Origin: Streptomyces sp. SDr-06
Lineage (GTDB): Bacteria; Actinomycetota; Actinomycetes; Streptomycetales; Streptomycetaceae
DNA: 64,000 nt
NCBI RefSeq assembly: GCF_003324565.1
Contig: NZ_QOLA01000008.1
Location: 220,556 to 284,555, forward strand
Direction of reading: 5' to 3'
Numbering within the stretch: the first letter of the stretch is position 1; each line of letters opens with the position of its first letter. A program made the translations under genes and the position numbers. This document shows positions 42,149 through 51,456 of the stretch, in pieces. Under the pieces are notes generated by a model. The model was not told the origin of the DNA. It made no database searches and worked only from the letters and a program-made list of their open reading frames with translations.

Positions 42149-44998
42149 ATGCGCTTTCGCGGGAAGTCCATCCGCAGGAAGATCGTGGCGTTGCTGCTCG
42201 TGCCGCTCGTCTCCCTCACCGCTCTGTGGGGGTTCTCCACCTATCTCACCGGCCGGCAGGCCGGCGAGCTGATGGACGTGGCGAACATCGTCAAGAAGGT
42301 CGGCTACCCGATCGAGGACACCGTCCGCGTCATCCAGCAGGAGCGCCGCCAGACCCTGGTCTACCTCGCCGACGAACGCCCCTCGGACGCCCTGACGGCG
42401 CTGCGCAGCCGCCGCTCGGCCACCGACACCGCGATGGCCAGGATCCGCGCCGCCGCCCAGGACCCGGACGTCCGCGGCGACCTCCAGCCCGTGGCGAAGG
42501 CCCGCCTGAAGGACGTGCTCGACGGCTTCGACACGGTGACCGCGCTGCGGCAGTCCATTGAACAGGGCACCGTCGACCGGCCGCAGGCGCTGGAGGTCTA
42601 CAACCGCCTCGTCGACCCCTGCTACAGCTTCCTCATGAATCTCCACGCCCTGGAGAACGTGGAGATGGACAAGCAGGGCCGGGCGCTGGTCGGCATCACC
42701 CGGGCCCGCGAGATGCTCTCCCGCGAGGACGCCCTCGTCGCCTCCTCCCTGATCACCCCGAAGACCACCGCCCCCGAACTGCGCCGCATATCCGACCTGG
42801 TGGCCAACCGGCGGCTCCTGTACGAGACCAACCTGGAGACCCTGCCCGCCACCGAACGCGATGTCTTCGAGCAGTACTGGCGCGGCCCCGACACCGAGGC
42901 GCTGCGCACCGCCGAGGCCGCCATCATCGACGCGGGTCCGGCCAAGGACCCCCGGCACATCGACGCCACCCGCTGGCAGCAGGCCGCGACCCCCGTGCTC
43001 GACCATCTCGCGCAGATGGACACCGAGGCGGGCAACCGCTACCAGGACCGGGTCGAACCGGTCGCCTTCAACGTGCTGATCAAGGCAGGCCTGGCCGGTG
43101 TCCTCGGCTTCCTCGCCCTGCTGATCTCCCTGTTCATGTCCGTACGCATCGGCCGCGAGCTGATCCGCGACCTCACCCGCCTCCGCAAGGAGGCCCACGA
43201 GGTCTCCGGGGTCCGGCTGCCGAGCGTCATGCGCCGCCTCGCCGCCGGCGAACAGGTCGACGTGGAGACCGAGGCGCCCCGCCTCGACTACGAACGCGAC
43301 GAGGTCGGCCAGGTCGGCCAGGCCCTCAACACCCTGCAACGCGCCGCCGTCGAGGCCGCCGTCAAACAGGCCGACATGCGGCGCGGCGTCTCCGAGGTGT
43401 TCGTCAACCTCGCCCGCCGCAACCAGGTGCTGCTGCACCGCCAGTTGACGCTCCTGGACACCATGGAGCGGCGCACCGAGGACACCGACGAACTCGCCGA
43501 CCTCTTCCGCCTCGACCACCTCACCACCCGCATGCGCCGGCACGCCGAGGGCCTGGTGATCCTCTCCGGCGCGGCCCCCTCCCGCCAGTGGCGCAAGCCG
43601 GTCCAGCTCATGGACGTCGTACGGGCCGCGGTCGCCGAGGTCGAGGACTACGAGCGCATCGAGGTGCGCAGGCTGCCCCGGCTCGGCGTGGGCGGCCCGG
43701 CCGTCGCCGACCTCACCCACCTCATCGCCGAACTCCTGGAGAACGCCACGGTGTTCTCGCCCCCGCACACCGCCGTCCAGGTCCACGGCGAGCGGGTCGC
43801 CAACGGCTTCACCCTGGAGATCCACGACCGCGGCCTCGGCATGGCTCCCGAGATGCTGCTCGACGCGAACCTGCGGCTCGCCGAGACCCCCGAGTTCGAG
43901 CTCTCCGACACCGACCGCCTCGGCCTGTTCGTGGTCAGCCGGCTGGCCCAGCGCCAGAACGTACGCGTCTCGCTCCAGCCGTCCCCGTACGGAGGCACCA
44001 CCGCCGTCGTGTTCATCCCGGCGACGCTGCTCACCGACGCGCCCGACACCGAGGGCACCGGGTTCCGGCTCGACCGCAAGGCCGCCAAGGGCGACGGCAC
44101 GCGCGCACCGGACGCACAGCGCCGCGCGCTGTCCCCGCTGCCCGTCGGCATTCCCGGCCAGCCGGTCCTGGACGGCCCCGTCGAACTGGAGCCGCCGCTC
44201 GACCCGTTGGGGCTCGACGCGCCCTCCGTGCTCGAAGCGCCCGCGGGCCTCGACGAGATCGAAGCCCCGCGCGGCGGACTCCTGCGCTCGGCCCGCCGGG
44301 CCCCCGAGGCCGCCGACGACCGCCAGCAGCACCAGCAGGCCGCGGACGAGGGCGAGGAGCAGGGCCCGGTCCCGCTGCCGCGCCGCCATCGGGTGCCCAC
44401 CCTGGTCAGCGACAACGGCCGCCGCGTGGACGGCCCCGGGCGCGGGCATCCCGCGCCCGAACCCGACCTGGACCCCCAGCAGGGCCGCGCCTTCGGGAAC
44501 CGGCTGCCCGAACGGCGCCCGCCGCAGCCGCCGCGACCCTCGACACCCCGGAGCCCGCAGCCCCTCCGGCCCGCGCCGCAGCCCTCGGGGCTGACCCCCG
44601 TGAGGCCCGCGGGCCTGACCGAGCCGCCCGCGGCGCCGCCCGCCAACCCCGCCGACCTGCCGGGCGCGCCGAGCTCCGCACCGTCCTGGGGCAGCCTCCC
44701 CGAGGCCCCGGTGTCCGAGCCGGAGGCACCGCTCGGCGGGCTGCCCCGCCGGGTCCGCCAGGCGAGCCTCGCCCCCCAGCTCAAGGACGCCCCCGACGGC
44801 CGGCACGCCGCGCCCGAATCCGACGACGGGTCCGAGCCCGAGCGTGACGCCGACGAGGTGCGCGACCGCATGGCCGCGCTGCAGCGCGGCTGGCAGCGCG
44901 GCCGCCGGCAGAACGCGGCATCGGACGCCGCGGAGGGACCGCCCGCAGTCCGAGGCGACACCGCACGACGAACCACACTGGAGGGGGACGGTCGATGA
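42149..44998 (+). CDS. cvnA: Conservon sensor-like histidine kinase CvnA
   Basis: 949 residues. TM1 (IVALLLVPLVSLTALWGF), an extracytoplasmic nitrate/nitrite-sensing (NIT)-like helical domain (residues ~35-310), TM2 (LIKAGLAGVLGFLALLISLFM), HAMP, then HATPase_c with HLIAELLENATVFSPP (N box) and DRGLGMAPEML (G box). There is no H-box, so autophosphorylation is doubtful. The C-terminal ~260 residues are Pro-rich and disordered. ATG with GGGGGAGG upstream. Cvn complexes couple such membrane sensors to a small GTPase. Confidence 0.9.
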   Translation: MRFRGKSIRRKIVALLLVPLVSLTALWGFSTYLTGRQAGELMDVANIVKKVGYPIEDTVRVIQQERRQTLVYLADERPSDALTALRSRRSATDTAMARIRAAAQDPDVRGDLQPVAKARLKDVLDGFDTVTALRQSIEQGTVDRPQALEVYNRLVDPCYSFLMNLHALENVEMDKQGRALVGITRAREMLSREDALVASSLITPKTTAPELRRISDLVANRRLLYETNLETLPATERDVFEQYWRGPDTEALRTAEAAIIDAGPAKDPRHIDATRWQQAATPVLDHLAQMDTEAGNRYQDRVEPVAFNVLIKAGLAGVLGFLALLISLFMSVRIGRELIRDLTRLRKEAHEVSGVRLPSVMRRLAAGEQVDVETEAPRLDYERDEVGQVGQALNTLQRAAVEAAVKQADMRRGVSEVFVNLARRNQVLLHRQLTLLDTMERRTEDTDELADLFRLDHLTTRMRRHAEGLVILSGAAPSRQWRKPVQLMDVVRAAVAEVEDYERIEVRRLPRLGVGGPAVADLTHLIAELLENATVFSPPHTAVQVHGERVANGFTLEIHDRGLGMAPEMLLDANLRLAETPEFELSDTDRLGLFVVSRLAQRQNVRVSLQPSPYGGTTAVVFIPATLLTDAPDTEGTGFRLDRKAAKGDGTRAPDAQRRALSPLPVGIPGQPVLDGPVELEPPLDPLGLDAPSVLEAPAGLDEIEAPRGGLLRSARRAPEAADDRQQHQQAADEGEEQGPVPLPRRHRVPTLVSDNGRRVDGPGRGHPAPEPDLDPQQGRAFGNRLPERRPPQPPRPSTPRSPQPLRPAPQPSGLTPVRPAGLTEPPAAPPANPADLPGAPSSAPSWGSLPEAPVSEPEAPLGGLPRRVRQASLAPQLKDAPDGRHAAPESDDGSEPERDADEVRDRMAALQRGWQRGRRQNAASDAAEGPPAVRGDTARRTTLEGDGR

Positions 44999-45441
44999 CC
45001 GCGCCACAAGGCTCAGCCGCAGCACGCAACGCCGCAGGGAACGGTACCGGCGAACTCAACTGGCTCCTCGACGAGCTCGTCGACCGCGTCGGCTCCATCC
45101 GCAAGGCCCTGGTGCTCTCCAGCGACGGCCTCGCCACCGGAACCTCCCGCGACCTCACGCGCGAGGACGGCGAGCACCTGGCCGCCGTCGCCTCCGGCTT
45201 CCACAGCCTCGCCAAGGGCGTGGGCCGGCACTTCGAGGCGGGCAAGGTCCGCCAGACCGTCGTCGAACTCGACGACGCCTTCCTCTTCGTGACGGCGGCC
45301 GGCGACGGCAGCTGTCTGGCCGTCCTGTCCGACGCCGACTCCGACGTCGGACAGGTGGCCTACGAGATGACGCTGATGGTCAAGCGGGTCGGCGCCCATC
45401 TGACCACCGCACCACGGACCGGCCTGCACACCGGAGGGTGA
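44995..45441 (+). CDS. cvnB: Conservon roadblock/LC7 protein CvnB
   Basis: 148 residues, single roadblock/LC7 domain: LNWLLDELVDRVGSIRKALVLSS, then VVELDDAFLFVTAAGDGSCLAVL. These proteins act as GTPase-activating or scaffolding partners of MglA-like GTPases; here the partner should be CvnD. ATG overlaps the cvnA stop (ATGA). Confidence 0.93.
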   Translation: MTAPQGSAAARNAAGNGTGELNWLLDELVDRVGSIRKALVLSSDGLATGTSRDLTREDGEHLAAVASGFHSLAKGVGRHFEAGKVRQTVVELDDAFLFVTAAGDGSCLAVLSDADSDVGQVAYEMTLMVKRVGAHLTTAPRTGLHTGG

Positions 45442-45469
45442 GTGGGGGACGTCATGAGCGGGGGACGCG

Positions 45470-45913
45470 ATGAGTGACGCAGACCAGCGGGCCCAGGACC
45501 AGCCGCGGGCCCGGTCGGCGGCGGCAGCCCCGGGGCGGCCGCACCACTGGTTCGACGACGACGCGGGCCCGGTGGTGCGTCCGTACGCGATGACGCGCGG
45601 CCGCACCACCAGCGCGGGCCAGCACCGCCTCGACCTCATCGCCGTGGTCGTCCCGGAACCGGCCGCCGACGACCCCGGCCGGGACCAGACGCTCTCCCCG
45701 GAACACGTGGAGATCGTCGAACGCTGCGGCGAGACCCCGCAGTCGATCGCCGAGCTCGCGGCCGGGCTCGACCTCCCCGTCGGGGTGGTCCGGGTCCTGG
45801 TCGGCGATCTCGTCGCCGACGCCCTGGTGCACGTAACCCGACCCGTTCCGCCGGCCGAGCTGCCGGACGAGTCCCTTCTCCGCGAGGTGATCAATGGCCT
45901 TCGGGCGCTCTAG
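45470..45913 (+). CDS. cvnC: Conservon DUF742 protein CvnC
   Basis: 147 residues, DUF742. HHWFDDDAGPVVRPYAMTRGRT and IVERCGETPQSIAELAAGLDLPVGVVRVLVGDLVADALV (a winged-helix-like region) are the family hallmarks. ATG at 45470, preceded by GGGGAC. The last 20 bp overlap cvnD. Confidence 0.92.
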   Translation: MSDADQRAQDQPRARSAAAAPGRPHHWFDDDAGPVVRPYAMTRGRTTSAGQHRLDLIAVVVPEPAADDPGRDQTLSPEHVEIVERCGETPQSIAELAAGLDLPVGVVRVLVGDLVADALVHVTRPVPPAELPDESLLREVINGLRAL

Positions 45914-46499
45914 CCGCAGGAAGCGGCACGTCGATCCGGTGACGCTCAAGATCCTCGTCGCCGGCGGCTTCGGCGTCGGCAAGACCACCCTGGTCGGCGC
46001 GGTGAGCGAGATCCGCCCCCTGCGCACCGAGGAACGCCTCAGCGAGGCCGGCCGGCCGGTCGACGACCTCGCCGGGGTGGAGGCCAAGAGCACCACCACG
46101 GTGGCCATGGACTTCGGGCGCATCACGCTCCGCGAGGACCTGGTGCTCTACCTCTTCGGCACGCCGGGCCAGGACCGGTTCTGGTTCCTGTGGGACGAGC
46201 TCGCCCAGGGCGCGCTCGGCGCGGTCGTCCTGGCCGACACCCGCCGCCTGGAGGACTGCTTCGCCGGCATCGACTACTTCGAGCGGCGCGGCATCCCGTT
46301 CACCGTCGCCGTCAACTGCTTCGACGACGCCACCCGTTACCCTGCCGACACGGTGCGCGCCGCGCTCGACCTCGACCCCGAGGTGCCGCTCCTCATGTGC
46401 GACGCGCGGGTCCGCGAGTCCGTCAAGGAGATCCTGGTCGGGGTGGTCGAGCACGCCATGGCGATGTCGGCCAAGTCCCGCCAGCCCGCCACCACGTGA
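45894..46499 (+). CDS. cvnD: Conservon small GTPase CvnD
   Basis: 201 residues, Ras-like. P-loop VAGGFGVGKTTLVGAVSEI, switch region with TTTVAMDFGRI, and YLFGTPGQDRFWF in place of the Rab/Ras DxxG motif. The base-recognition motif NKxD reads NCFD here, as in other CvnD proteins. Probably cycles at the membrane with CvnA and CvnB. Start overlaps cvnC by 20 bp. No P450 (CvnE) gene follows. Confidence 0.93.
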   Translation: MAFGRSSRRKRHVDPVTLKILVAGGFGVGKTTLVGAVSEIRPLRTEERLSEAGRPVDDLAGVEAKSTTTVAMDFGRITLREDLVLYLFGTPGQDRFWFLWDELAQGALGAVVLADTRRLEDCFAGIDYFERRGIPFTVAVNCFDDATRYPADTVRAALDLDPEVPLLMCDARVRESVKEILVGVVEHAMAMSAKSRQPATT

Positions 46500-46514
46500 C
46501 GGAGCCGGACCGAT

Positions 46515-46554
46515 GCGCGGCCCGTACCCCCACCGACCGGGGTACGGGCCGCGC
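46515..46554. terminator. 16-bp perfect stem between cvnD and glpK
   Basis: GCGCGGCCCGTACCCC (46515-46530), 8-base loop, GGGGTACGGGCCGCGC (46539-46554). It lies between the convergent stops at 46499 and 46567 and should stop both transcripts. Confidence 0.9.
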
Positions 46555-46566
46555 GTCCACGGGGGC

Positions 46567-48078
46567 CTACTCGCCGCTCTCCTCGTGCCAGCCGAGGCTG
46601 CGCTCCACCGCCTTGCGCCAGTTGGCGTACTCGCGCTCACGGACCGGGGCCTCCATACGCGGAGACCATTCCACATCGCGCTGCCAGTGCGCGCGCAGTT
46701 CGTCGAGGTCCGACCACACACCGGTGGCGAGCCCGGCCGCGTACGCCGCCCCCAGACAGGTCGTCTCGGACACCTTGGGCCGGATCACGGGGACCCCGAG
46801 GACGTCCGCCTGGTGCTGCATCAGCAGGTTGTTGACGGTCATCCCGCCGTCCACCTTCAGGCTGGTGATCTGCACACCCGAGTCCTGGAACATGGCGTCG
46901 ACGACCTCGCGGGTCTGCCAGCTCGTCGCCTCCAGGACCGCGCGGGCCAGGTGCGCCTTGGTGACGTACCGGGTCAGCCCCGTGACGACCCCCCGCGCAT
47001 CGGAGCGCCAGTAGGGCGCGAAGAGTCCGGAGAAGGCGGGCACGATGTAGGCCCCGCCGTTGTCGTCGACGCTCGCCGCCAGGGATTCGATCTCGTCCGC
47101 GCTGTGGATGATGCCGAGCTGGTCCCGGAACCACTGCACCAGGGCTCCGGTGATCGCGATCGAGCCCTCCAGGCAGTAGACGGGCGCCTGTTCGCCGATC
47201 TTGTACCCGACGGTGGTGATGAGCCCGCTCTTGGACGGCACGGGCCGGGCACCGGTGTTGAGGAGCAGGAAGCTGCCCGTCCCGTACGTGTTCTTCGCGG
47301 TCCCCGTGTCGTAGCAGGCCTGTCCGAATACCGCCGCCTGCTGGTCGCCGAGCGCGGAGGCGACCGGTACGCCCGCGACGTGGCCCACGGCCGTGCCGTA
47401 CACCTCGGCCGATGACCTGATCTCGGGCAGCATGGCCCGGGGCAGGTTCATCGCCGTGAGGATCTCCTGGTCCCATTGCAGGGTCTCCAGGTTCATCAGC
47501 AACGTCCGCGAGGCGTTGGTGACGTCGGTGACGTGGACGCCGCCGGAGGTGCCGCCGGTCAGGTTCCAGATCAGCCAGGAGTCGATGGTGCCGAAGGCGA
47601 TCTCGCCGCGTTCGGCGCGGGCCCGCAGGCCGGGGACGTTGTCGAGCAGCCAGGCGGCCTTGGGGCCGGAGAAGTAGCTCGCCAGCGGCAGTCCGGTGGC
47701 CTCGCGGAAGCGGTCCTGGCCGTCGCTGCCGCCCAGTTCGTGACAGAGCCCGGAGGTCCGGGTGTCCTGCCAGACGATCGCGTTGTGCACGGGTTTGCCC
47801 GTCGCCCGGTCCCAAAGGACGGTCGTCTCGCGCTGGTTGGTGATGCCGAGCGCGCTGAGTTGTTCGGCGCGCAGCCCGGCCCGGGCGAGCGCGCCCGCGA
47901 CGACGGCCTGCACCTTGGACCAGATCTCGGCGGCGTCGTGCTCCACCCAGCCGGGCTTGGGGAAGATCTGCCGGTGTTCGCGCTGGTCGACGGCGACGAT
48001 CGCCCCGTCCTGGTTGAAGATGATGCAGCGGCTGGAGGTGGTCCCCTGGTCGATCGCGGCGACGAACCTGTCCGTCAT
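46567..48078 (-). CDS. glpK: Glycerol kinase
   Basis: 503 residues, FGGY kinase. DQGTTSSRCIIF (phosphate 1), PGWVEHDAAEIW, LGITNQRETTVLWDRATGKPVHNAIVWQDTR (substrate region) and AGLATGVWSDLDEL near the end are all diagnostic. Converts glycerol and ATP to sn-glycerol-3-phosphate. ATG; 28 bp after glpF in the same operon. No glpD or GylR gene is in the window. Confidence 0.97.
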   Translation of the reverse strand: MTDRFVAAIDQGTTSSRCIIFNQDGAIVAVDQREHRQIFPKPGWVEHDAAEIWSKVQAVVAGALARAGLRAEQLSALGITNQRETTVLWDRATGKPVHNAIVWQDTRTSGLCHELGGSDGQDRFREATGLPLASYFSGPKAAWLLDNVPGLRARAERGEIAFGTIDSWLIWNLTGGTSGGVHVTDVTNASRTLLMNLETLQWDQEILTAMNLPRAMLPEIRSSAEVYGTAVGHVAGVPVASALGDQQAAVFGQACYDTGTAKNTYGTGSFLLLNTGARPVPSKSGLITTVGYKIGEQAPVYCLEGSIAITGALVQWFRDQLGIIHSADEIESLAASVDDNGGAYIVPAFSGLFAPYWRSDARGVVTGLTRYVTKAHLARAVLEATSWQTREVVDAMFQDSGVQITSLKVDGGMTVNNLLMQHQADVLGVPVIRPKVSETTCLGAAYAAGLATGVWSDLDELRAHWQRDVEWSPRMEAPVREREYANWRKAVERSLGWHEESGE

Positions 48079-48106
48079 GGCTACCCCTCGTTCTCAAGGC
48101 TGCGGG

Positions 48107-48832
48107 TCAGAAGGCTGCGTGGTGGATGAGGCCGCCCAGGGCCCCGCCGATCAGTGGGCCGACCACCGGGATCCAGGCGTAACTCCAGTCGGACGTGCCC
48201 TTGTTGGGGATCGGCAGCAGGGCGTGCACGATGCGCGGCCCGAGGTCGCGTGCCGGGTTGATGGCGTACCCCGTGGGACCGCCCAGCGAGAGCCCGATGC
48301 CGACCACGAGCAGGGCCACGACGAGCACCGTGACTCCGGATTCGCCGAGCCCCTTGGTGTTGCCGAAGGAGAGGACCGGCAGGACGAGCCCGACGGTCGC
48401 GATGATCTCCGTGACCAGGTTGGCGACCGGGTTCCTGAGCTCCGGGATGGTGGAGAAGATGCCGAGCGTCTCCAGCGCTTCGTCCTGGTCGGCGTTGGCC
48501 TGGAACTGCGCGAAGTAGGTGAGGTAGGCGAGTACGGCGCCGAGCATGGCCCCCACCAGCTCGCCGCAGAGGTAGACCCACACCTTGCCCCAGCTGCCGG
48601 TGTCGATCGCGATGCCGATGGTGACGGCCGGGTTGAGCTGACCGCCCGAGAGCGGTCCCGCCGTGTAGGCCCCGGCGAGCACGCCGAAGCCCCAGCCGAA
48701 GGCGATGACGACCCACCCGGCCGCCCTGGCCTTGGAGTGCTTGAGTGTGACGGCGGCGCAGACCCCGGCCCCGAACAGGACCAGGATCGCTGTGCCTATG
48801 ACTTCCCCGACGAATATGTCCCCGTTGCTCAT
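48107..48832 (-). CDS. glpF: Glycerol uptake facilitator (aquaglyceroporin)
   Basis: 241 residues, six helices and two NPA loops: GQLNPAVTIGIAI and YAINPARDLGPR; the Asp after the second NPA marks a glycerol facilitator rather than a water channel. ATG at 48832 with AAGGAG upstream; the longer frame upstream has no ribosome site. Passive glycerol entry for the adjoining kinase. Confidence 0.95.
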   Translation of the reverse strand: MSNGDIFVGEVIGTAILVLFGAGVCAAVTLKHSKARAAGWVVIAFGWGFGVLAGAYTAGPLSGGQLNPAVTIGIAIDTGSWGKVWVYLCGELVGAMLGAVLAYLTYFAQFQANADQDEALETLGIFSTIPELRNPVANLVTEIIATVGLVLPVLSFGNTKGLGESGVTVLVVALLVVGIGLSLGGPTGYAINPARDLGPRIVHALLPIPNKGTSDWSYAWIPVVGPLIGGALGGLIHHAAF

Positions 48833-49177
48833 GGCGGCTCCTTGGCCCTCGCCCGGGGCTTGCCCCGGTCTCCGTGCACGGTGCGCGTTTCCCATGGCGG
48901 CGAGACCGGCCGCGGGGGAACCCGGACGCCGGCCGGCGTCGCTTCGAGCATGCCTCCCCGGCGGAATCGGCCGTGAGGGCGGCGCCGGGGAACCGCGCGC
49001 CTGCCACGCGGCCGGGAGCCGGAATACGGTGACGCCGAGAGACAACGGGAAGTGTTCACCGGCCGTGATGGGCCGTCAAGGTCGCCGACCGCACGGCCTG
49101 TTGGGCCGACGGGTGTCGAGTGCGGGCGGGTGCGTTCCGGATGCCCGGTACCCGGCCGGGTGGTCGGGCGCGTCGGC
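48833..49177. other. Intergenic region between glpF and thiolase genes
   Basis: 345 bp, no gene. It holds the glpF promoter region (reading left) and the 3' end of the thiolase transcript. ACCCGGCCGGGT (about 49149-49160) is a small palindrome that may be the thiolase terminator. I could not identify a GylR site with confidence. Confidence 0.45.
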
Positions 49178-50368
49178 TCAGCGCACCGCCACCACCGAGG
49201 AGCCGTGTCCGAACAGGCCCTGGTTCGCGGTGATGGCGACCCGGGCCCCGGGAACCTGACGCGCGCCCGCGGTGCCCCTCAGCTGCCAGGTGAGCTCGCA
49301 GACCTGGGCGATGGCCTGGGCGGGCACGGCCTCTCCGAACGACGCCAGTCCGCCGCTGGCGTTGACCGGGATCCGCCCCCCGAGCGCGGTCGCTCCCTCC
49401 CGTACGAGCTTGGCCCCCTCCGCGGTGCCGCACAGCCCGAGGTCCTCGTACCACTCCAGCTCCAGGGCGGTGGACAGGTCGTAGACCTCGGCCAGTGACA
49501 GGTCCTCGGGCCCGATGCCCGCCTCCTCGTAGGCGGCCCGCGCGATGGACGCCCGGAAGGAGTGCGGCGAGGGCTCGACGGCGGCCGCCGAGTCGGTCGC
49601 GATGTCGGGCAGGTCGAGGACCGTCCTCGGATAGGTGGGGGTGACCGTCGAGACCGCGCGGATCCGCACCGGGTCGGGGGCGCCGTGGCGGCGGGCGAAG
49701 TCCATGCTGGTCAGGACGAGGGCGGCGGCTCCGTCCGAGGTGGCGCAGATGTCGAGCAGGCGCAGCGGGTCCGCGACGACGGCGGACGCGGCGACCTCCT
49801 CGGCGCTGACGGCCTTGCGGTAGCGGGCGTTGGGGTTGAGCGCGCCCGCCGCCGCGTTCTTCACCTTGACCCGCGCGAAGTCCTCGACGGTGTCGCCGTG
49901 CAGGGCCATGCGGCGGCGGGCGAAGAGGCCGAAGTAGGCCGGGTTGGTGGCGCCGAGCACCCGGAACCGCAGCCAGTCCGGATCGTCGGGCCGCTCGCCC
50001 CCGGGCGGCGCGAAGAACCCCTTCGGCGCGGCGTCGGCGCCCACCACGAGCACCACGTCCGCCATCCCGGCCAGAATCTGCGCCCGGGCCGCGTTGATCG
50101 CCTGCGCGCCGGAGGCGCAGGCCGCGTACACGCTGGTCACCCGTGCGCCCTGCCAGCCGAGCGCCCGCGCGAAGGTCGCGCCCGCCACATGGCCCGGGTA
50201 GCCGCCGCGCACGGTGTCCGCGCCGACCACGGCGTGCACGTCCCTCCAGTCCACCCCGGCGTCGGCGAGCGCGGCGCGGGCCGCGACGGTCCCGTACTCG
50301 ACGAAACTCCGGCCCCACTTGCCCCACGGGTGCATGCCGGCCCCCAGGACCGCGATGTCGTCGGTCAT
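49178..50368 (-). CDS. Thiolase-fold lipid-transfer protein
   Basis: 396 residues, thiolase superfamily, SCP2-thiolase type. VYAACASGAQAINAA holds the active-site Cys (third of CASG), and NASGGLASFGEAVPAQAIAQV the C-terminal His/Cys region; GHGSSVVAVR ends the chain. Such proteins with a DUF35 partner act in side-chain degradation of sterols or as retro-aldol/acyl transfer complexes. ATG overlaps the DUF35 stop (ATGA), so the two subunits are probably made together. Confidence 0.87.
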   Translation of the reverse strand: MTDDIAVLGAGMHPWGKWGRSFVEYGTVAARAALADAGVDWRDVHAVVGADTVRGGYPGHVAGATFARALGWQGARVTSVYAACASGAQAINAARAQILAGMADVVLVVGADAAPKGFFAPPGGERPDDPDWLRFRVLGATNPAYFGLFARRRMALHGDTVEDFARVKVKNAAAGALNPNARYRKAVSAEEVAASAVVADPLRLLDICATSDGAAALVLTSMDFARRHGAPDPVRIRAVSTVTPTYPRTVLDLPDIATDSAAAVEPSPHSFRASIARAAYEEAGIGPEDLSLAEVYDLSTALELEWYEDLGLCGTAEGAKLVREGATALGGRIPVNASGGLASFGEAVPAQAIAQVCELTWQLRGTAGARQVPGARVAITANQGLFGHGSSVVAVR

Positions 50369-50835
50369 CGGGCCACCTCCACGGGCCGCCAGTGCCAGGT
50401 GGTCCAGGTGGTCTCCGCGTCCTCGTTCAGGACTCCGGGCACCACCTCGACCTCCATGCCCACCGCGAGATCGGCGGTGCGTACCCCGGGTGCGGCCTGG
50501 CCGAGCACCACCATCCGCTCGGCCGCCAGCTCGACCGCGACGAGTGTGGTGGGCTCCCACGCCGTGTGGGGGTCGGACACATAGGGAGCGGGCGGGCGGT
50601 AGCGGCCGTCGGTGTACGACCAGACACGGCCGCGCGGGGAGAGGGGCACCTCCTCCAGTTCGCCGCCCGCGCACCCGGGATTGCGGCAGAAGGAGTCGTC
50701 GCGCGGGAAGAAGACACAGGCGCAGGCGGTGCAGCGGGTGCCGAGCAGCCGGAAGTCCGGTCCCTCGCTGTCCGTGAACCAGCCCATGACCACAGGCGTG
50801 CGTGTGCGTGCGTCGCTCAAGTCCCCTCCCGGCAC
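50365..50835 (-). CDS. DUF35 zinc-ribbon / OB-fold protein
   Basis: Up to 156 residues. The zinc ribbon GTRCTACACVFFPR...FCRNPGC (CxxC and CxxxxC) precedes an OB-fold with GRVWSYTDGRYRPPAPY and TLVAVELAAERMVVLGQ. It forms the partner of the thiolase. The GTG at 50835 is taken as the start; a TTG at 50820 lies after GGGAGGGG and is an equal candidate. A 23-bp palindrome ends three bases upstream, so this gene is first in the operon. Confidence 0.87.
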   Translation of the reverse strand: MPGGDLSDARTRTPVVMGWFTDSEGPDFRLLGTRCTACACVFFPRDDSFCRNPGCAGGELEEVPLSPRGRVWSYTDGRYRPPAPYVSDPHTAWEPTTLVAVELAAERMVVLGQAAPGVRTADLAVGMEVEVVPGVLNEDAETTWTTWHWRPVEVAR

Positions 50836-50837
50836 TT

Positions 50838-50860
50838 ACTTCTGACGGAGTGTCAGAAGT
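50838..50860. promoter_or_regulatory. 23-bp palindromic operator
   Basis: ACTTCTGAC (50838-50846), GGAGT, GTCAGAAGT (50852-50860): perfect 9-bp arms abutting the DUF35 start. This is the shape of a TetR-family operator. The half-site TCTGACG resembles the CTGACG of 8572-8586. No regulator gene is adjacent. Confidence 0.75.
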
Positions 50861-50908
50861 GTGCCACGGCTGCCGGGAGTTGGGGAGGGCCGGTCGCCGG
50901 GTCCGGGC

Positions 50909-51256
50909 TCAGCGGTGCTCGGCGAGCCACTTGGCGGCGATCTCACCGAGCTCGTGGTCGCGTCCGGCCAGCATCATCCGGATCATCTGCCGGTCGCCGC
51001 GCAGCGACCAGGCGGGGTGTCCGAAGGTGGCCGGGTTGTTCCTCTCGATGAACCAGTGGGCCGGCCAGGCGGTCCCGTACCCGATGAGCGGCAGGGCCAG
51101 TGCGTACCGCTTGCGCCCGCGGGCGAGTCCGCAGGCGCTGATCGCGAGCCCCGTGAGGGTGCCGGTGAGGTGGACCCACCGGGTGGCGGCCCGGGAGTGC
51201 ATGGCCACGTAGTAGGGCCAGAACTCCTCGTACGAAGCGAACGTCGGCTGTGTCAT
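50909..51256 (-). CDS. DUF962 / Mpo1-like membrane protein
   Basis: 115 residues. YEEFWPYYVAMHSRAATRWVHLTG and GYGTAWPAHWFIERNNPATFGHPAWSLRGD are DUF962 signatures; the His pairs (HLTG, PAHW) match the metal site of yeast Mpo1, an alpha-dioxygenase acting on 2-hydroxy fatty acids. Bacterial function unverified. Two helices between. ATG with no ribosome site; TAGGTT ends seven bases upstream, so probably leaderless. Confidence 0.85.
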   Translation of the reverse strand: MTQPTFASYEEFWPYYVAMHSRAATRWVHLTGTLTGLAISACGLARGRKRYALALPLIGYGTAWPAHWFIERNNPATFGHPAWSLRGDRQMIRMMLAGRDHELGEIAAKWLAEHR

Positions 51257-51456
51257 GGGCCAGAACCTAATCGTTCTTCGGAGAACCGGATACGCCTGCT
51301 TCGCGTCCGAGAAGGCAGAGCGGGTGCCCGGGACCGACGGGGGTGGCTCCGGACACCCGCTCGACCCTCAACCGGAACGCGGCCCGGCCGTGCTCCTGCC
51401 GGCCGGGACCGGCCGGCTCCCGGTCTCGCCGCGGCGAACCGGAGCCGCGGACCGGC